A DNA stretch of 9,773 bases from an uncultured Bacteroidales bacterium. GTDB lineage: Bacteria; Bacteroidota; Bacteroidia; Bacteroidales; Bacteroidaceae. The stretch's first letter is position 1, and each line of letters starts with the position of its first letter. The stretch is from NCBI GenBank assembly GCA_937995875.1, contig CALKIW010000192.1, forward strand, positions 1 to 9,773, read 5' to 3'. Below the pieces are notes generated by a model. The model saw only the letters and a list, made by a program, of their open reading frames with translations, made no database searches and was not told the DNA's origin. The translations under genes were made by a program, and so were the position numbers. This document shows positions 7,705 to 9,773 of the stretch, piece after piece.

Positions 7705-7740
7705 GGGAGACACCCAACTTCATACCAACTTGCGTCTCCC
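7705..7740 (-). terminator. Intercistronic hairpin between the small secreted protein and pectate lyase genes
   Basis: On the minus strand GGGAGACGC pairs with GTGTCTCCC (7732-7740 with 7705-7713; one G.U pair), starting 22 bases after the stop of the 218-residue protein gene. The 18-base loop contains AAGTTGG twice, separated by TATG. The stem is followed by TGATTTTC, a poor T-tract, so it may be a leaky terminator or an RNA processing and stability element that sets different expression of the genes on either side. Confidence 0.45.
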
Positions 7741-7762
7741 ATGATTTGAAACAAAGCAGAGA

Positions 7763-8419
7763 TTATTTCTGCACGTATTTCTTACCGTTTGTAATGACTA
7801 CACCCTTATAGTTTTTGCCAACGCGCTGTCCGGCAGGGTTGTAGGTGCTGTTGTTTGCACTTTTGGCCTCTACCTGATGAATGGCTGTAGACTCAGCAAT
7901 GAACTCTACGGCATAGAAATTGATGCCGTTTACGGGGAAAGTGATCACAATGTCGCCGGCTTCAACGTTGGCAGTAACATAGGGATAAACCTTTTTGGTA
8001 TCGCCCTCTTCACCCACTGTGATGGCTTCAGCCTCGTCGAGTGCTTTGCTCATAAGTTCCACGTCGTTCTGTGTCAGCACGAGGGTGCGGGTGTTGTCAG
8101 AGTTCTTTCCCGTACGGGCAGCAATCTTTACAGTACCCTTGGAAGGCACGGTGAGGGTGAGAAAGCGTTTGTTGCTCGACTTGCCGCCGGTTTTCAGACG
8201 GGTCACGAATGGTGTAGATTCGTCGGCGGTACCAAAATAAGCTTTGTTGGAGTCGATTTCCGGCTTGCCGTCATTGGTTAGTGCAAGTTTTACTTCACCC
8301 TCAGTCCATGCTTCGGGTAAATTGGCATTGGTCACAGGTTCCTCTCCAAAGGAGATTACTTGTGCGTTGATTGCCATAGTCATAGCCATGGCTGCAATGA
8401 GCGTAAAAAATCTTTTCAT
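7763..8419 (-). CDS. Small secreted beta-rich protein of unknown function in the pectin locus
   Basis: A 218-residue protein with a clean signal peptide (residues 1-19, M-K-R-F-F-T...I-N-A, cut before Q20) and no catalytic motif that I recognise. The mature part is a single predicted beta-sandwich: F-L-T-L-T-V near 86-91, R-T-L-V-L-T-Q near 111-117, and G-I-N-F-Y-A-V-E-F near 168-176. This strand pattern resembles the accessory modules of Bacteroidetes pectate lyases and pectinesterases, and more loosely the two modules of the large pectinesterase in this window. It then carries the tail G-Q-R-V...K-G-V-V...N-G-K-K-Y, shared with the pectate lyase. It leads the operon, behind a terminator and possible promoter, and its stop is 105 bases from the lyase ATG. 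It may be a stand-alone binding or surface protein; that is inference. Only the secretion and the co-location are well supported. Confidence 0.85.
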   Translation of the reverse strand: MKRFFTLIAAMAMTMAINAQVISFGEEPVTNANLPEAWTEGEVKLALTNDGKPEIDSNKAYFGTADESTPFVTRLKTGGKSSNKRFLTLTVPSKGTVKIAARTGKNSDNTRTLVLTQNDVELMSKALDEAEAITVGEEGDTKKVYPYVTANVEAGDIVITFPVNGINFYAVEFIAESTAIHQVEAKSANNSTYNPAGQRVGKNYKGVVITNGKKYVQK

Positions 8420-8461
8420 AAGTTTTGTTTTGTATTAATTAGTAAATTATAGATGGTTATT

Positions 8462-8476
8462 CCCGTAGATTACGGG
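8462..8476 (-). other. Small hairpin in the leader of the small secreted protein gene
   Basis: CCCGTA (8462-8467) and TACGGG (8471-8476) are perfect complements around a 3-base loop, about 43 bases upstream of the ATG at 8419. No T-tract follows on the minus strand, so it is not a terminator. It could stabilise the 5' end of the mRNA or mark a binding site, or be chance. Confidence 0.25.
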
Positions 8477-8516
8477 TAAGTTGGCGTATTGTGATTTGTT
8501 TCAGATAGTTATTGTG

Positions 8517-8524
8517 CAAATGTA
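8517..8524 (-). promoter_or_regulatory. Possible -7 element for the three-gene pectin operon
   Basis: TACATTTG on the minus strand fits the Bacteroidetes -7 consensus TAnnTTTG. It sits just downstream of the upstream gene's terminator and about 98 bases before the ATG at 8419, a sensible place. No TTTG is found about 20 bases upstream, so the promoter may be weak or need an activator. The match is short and could be chance. Confidence 0.35.
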
Positions 8525-8525
8525 T

Positions 8526-8577
8526 AAAAAAAAACATTAATTCGATACTTTTCGAGGATAAAAAGTAGGAATTAATG
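8526..8577 (-). terminator. Intrinsic terminator after the small pectinesterase gene
   Basis: On the minus strand CATTAATTC (8569-8577) pairs with GAATTAATG (8535-8543), and an inner 6-bp helix ACTTTT/AAAAGT (8561-8566 with 8547-8552) stacks beyond a small internal loop. Nine consecutive Ts (8526-8534) follow directly. It begins 25 bases past the stop codon. The stem is AT-rich, but the T-tract is the best in the window, so this probably separates the esterase transcript from the operon downstream. Confidence 0.75.
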
Positions 8578-8602
8578 CTTATAATATCGCAAATGTGTGA
8601 TT

Positions 8603-9580
8603 TTAGTGTATGGGTAGCCAATTGGAGCTTATTTTAAACACCTTTTCAGGGGTAAGCTCCTTCGTGTCTTTGGGCTTGAGTTGATGGCTCCACGACACCC
8701 GTTGGTTGCTGCCGGTGCCCTTGCCGGAATTGTTATATTCCTGATAGCGGGCAGTTTGCTCGTTTGCCGGATTGTTCCAGTTGTGCCATCCTTCGGGGCG
8801 GATGTGGCTGCCGAGTTGGCAATTCATGAATAGCGTGTGTGCGTAGGGACGCCAGGGACGTCCAAGATATACAGCTGTGGCTTCGGGGGCTGCGGTGAGT
8901 GTGCAGTGGTTGAAAATGTAGCCGTAGGCCTGATTGGCAGGGGTCGATGCAGCGGTGATATAGCTGTTGGCCTTGCTGTGAATGGTGCAACCTTCAAACC
9001 ATGCCGTGCTTGGTCCGAAAATAAAGTCGGTGGTTCCCTCAATATAGCAGTCTTTGAAATATAACCGTGTGCCGCCAACACCAGTATAAATAGTGTCTTG
9101 ATTGCCGAGAAAACGGCAGTTGATGAATATTAACCGGTCGCCCTCCGTATGAAGTGCCACTGCCTGTCCGAGTTTGGCGGCGTTGTTTTCGATGGTGATG
9201 TTCTTTAGGGTGATGTCGGAGCCTTCCACCTTTAGGGTGTAGGTGCGGAAAGTGCCCATAGGTTTGGCGTTGTTCGGGAGCCTGATGTTGGCATGATCAT
9301 CATAGGTTATGATGGTATTGTCACGGTCTTCACCACATATTTCGATATTGGTGAGCCATGAGGGAATGATAAGTTTTTCCTTATATACGCCTTTTTTCAC
9401 ATAGATTACCTTGTGGTATTCCATGAATGCACGGCACACCTCGATGGCATCGTCTATGTTTCGGAACTCTGCGGTGCCGTCGCGCGCCACGAAAAGAGTG
9501 TCGGGATTGTCGTATTTGTTGGCGGCGTGTAGTGAAAGGAAGGGTAAGATAAGTAGGAATAGTAGCGTAGTTTGTTTCAT
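8603..9580 (-). CDS. Secreted pectinesterase, single-domain CE8
   Basis: A 325-residue exported pectin methylesterase. The signal peptide is about residues 1-19 (M-K-Q-T-T-L-L-F...L-H-A). The rest is one CE8 right-handed beta-helix of normal bacterial length, with all key motifs: G-Q-A-V-A-L with Q139, G-N-Q-D-T-I-Y with the acid/base D162, G-T-T-D-F-I-F-G with the nucleophile D185, and L-G-R-P-W with R241 and W243. The 23-residue spacing of the two aspartates equals that in the large esterase of this window, but the sequences differ clearly, so they are not a recent duplication. It has none of the accessory modules and lacks the C-terminal tail of its neighbours. Its ATG is two bases after the RelA/SpoT-family stop, so it may be read from that transcript or from a promoter inside that gene. 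A strong terminator follows. Confidence 0.95.
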   Translation of the reverse strand: MKQTTLLFLLILPFLSLHAANKYDNPDTLFVARDGTAEFRNIDDAIEVCRAFMEYHKVIYVKKGVYKEKLIIPSWLTNIEICGEDRDNTIITYDDHANIRLPNNAKPMGTFRTYTLKVEGSDITLKNITIENNAAKLGQAVALHTEGDRLIFINCRFLGNQDTIYTGVGGTRLYFKDCYIEGTTDFIFGPSTAWFEGCTIHSKANSYITAASTPANQAYGYIFNHCTLTAAPEATAVYLGRPWRPYAHTLFMNCQLGSHIRPEGWHNWNNPANEQTARYQEYNNSGKGTGSNQRVSWSHQLKPKDTKELTPEKVFKISSNWLPIH

Positions 9581-9582
9581 TT

Positions 9583-9773
9583 TTACATGATTTGCTGTAC
9601 TTCTTTTAAATCGGTTATTTTCTTGAGACTCTCCATAATCTGCTTTACCTCATCGCGATCGTGTACGCGAATTTCGATCTTACCTCCGAAAATGCCTTCT
9701 TCCGCCGTGAAGTTCACGCGATGGATATTGACATTCATCTTGTTGGAGATGATGTCGGCGACATCGTAAAGCA
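9583..9773 (-). CDS. RelA/SpoT-family (p)ppGpp synthetase/hydrolase, C-terminal end (partial)
   Basis: The last 62 codons of a gene that runs off the right edge. The visible residues, from L-Y-D-V-A-D-I-I-S-N-K-M to the end V-Q-Q-I-M, form an ACT domain: I-H-R-V-N-F, then E-E-G-I-F-G-G-K-I-E-I-R-V, then a helix with V-K-Q-I-M-E-S-L-K-K-I. This pattern ends long RelA/SpoT homologues of Bacteroidetes, which make and break the stringent-response alarmone (p)ppGpp in the cytoplasm. The catalytic domains are outside the window, so I cannot say whether it is synthetic, hydrolytic or both. The stop TAA is at 9583-9585. Confidence 0.88.
   Translation of the reverse strand, partial: LYDVADIISNKMNVNIHRVNFTAEEGIFGGKIEIRVHDRDEVKQIMESLKKITDLKEVQQIM

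Noticed and set aside
5315..7723. Longer pectate lyase frame starting at 7723
   Set aside because: It would place 22 polar residues before an intact signal peptide, and its ATG lies in the loop of an intercistronic hairpin.
9572..9769. 65-residue plus-strand open frame at the right edge
   Set aside because: It is antisense to the RelA/SpoT-family ACT domain, which is well recognisable on the minus strand.

Overview
The window looks like a chromosomal segment from a Bacteroidales bacterium, most likely Prevotella or a close relative. The reasons are a flavodoxin gene followed by a DUF2023 gene, secreted pectin enzymes with the short C-terminal tail common in Prevotella secreted proteins, a -7 element of the Bacteroidetes type (TAnnTTTG), and no clear Shine-Dalgarno sequences. 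The genus is inferred from style, not from a marker gene. Every convincing gene is on the minus strand, so the region is read from high to low coordinates.

In transcription order: the window opens inside the 3' end of a RelA/SpoT-family (p)ppGpp gene (9583-9773; only the last 62 codons, an ACT domain). Two bases after its stop starts a secreted single-domain pectin methylesterase (8603-9580, CE8). A strong intrinsic terminator follows (8526-8577). Next come a small secreted protein of unknown function (7763-8419), a secreted family 1 pectate lyase with a C-terminal beta-rich module (5315-7657), and a very large multidomain secreted pectinesterase (2073-5273). These three probably form an operon. 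They share a C-terminal tail of the form Y-x-L-x-G-Q-R-V...K-G...N-G-K-K-Y (loosely conserved in the third).

The pectin genes fit one process. The CE8 esterases remove methyl groups from homogalacturonan, and the lyase then cuts the resulting pectate by beta-elimination. The accessory beta-sandwich modules, including the stand-alone one in the 218-residue protein, may bind sugar or the cell surface. No SusC/SusD pair, sugar transporter, unsaturated galacturonidase or regulator is visible here, so this is either part of a larger locus or a minimal secreted set.

A 697-base non-coding stretch follows (1376-2072). It holds a hairpin terminator for the pectin operon, a perfect 16-bp palindrome, a 107-bp imperfect inverted repeat, and the fldA promoter with two upstream direct repeats. 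The last operon is fldA (flavodoxin, 887-1375) followed by a cysteine-rich DUF2023 gene (448-807). The remaining 1-447 has no gene that I can see, only possible RNA structure.
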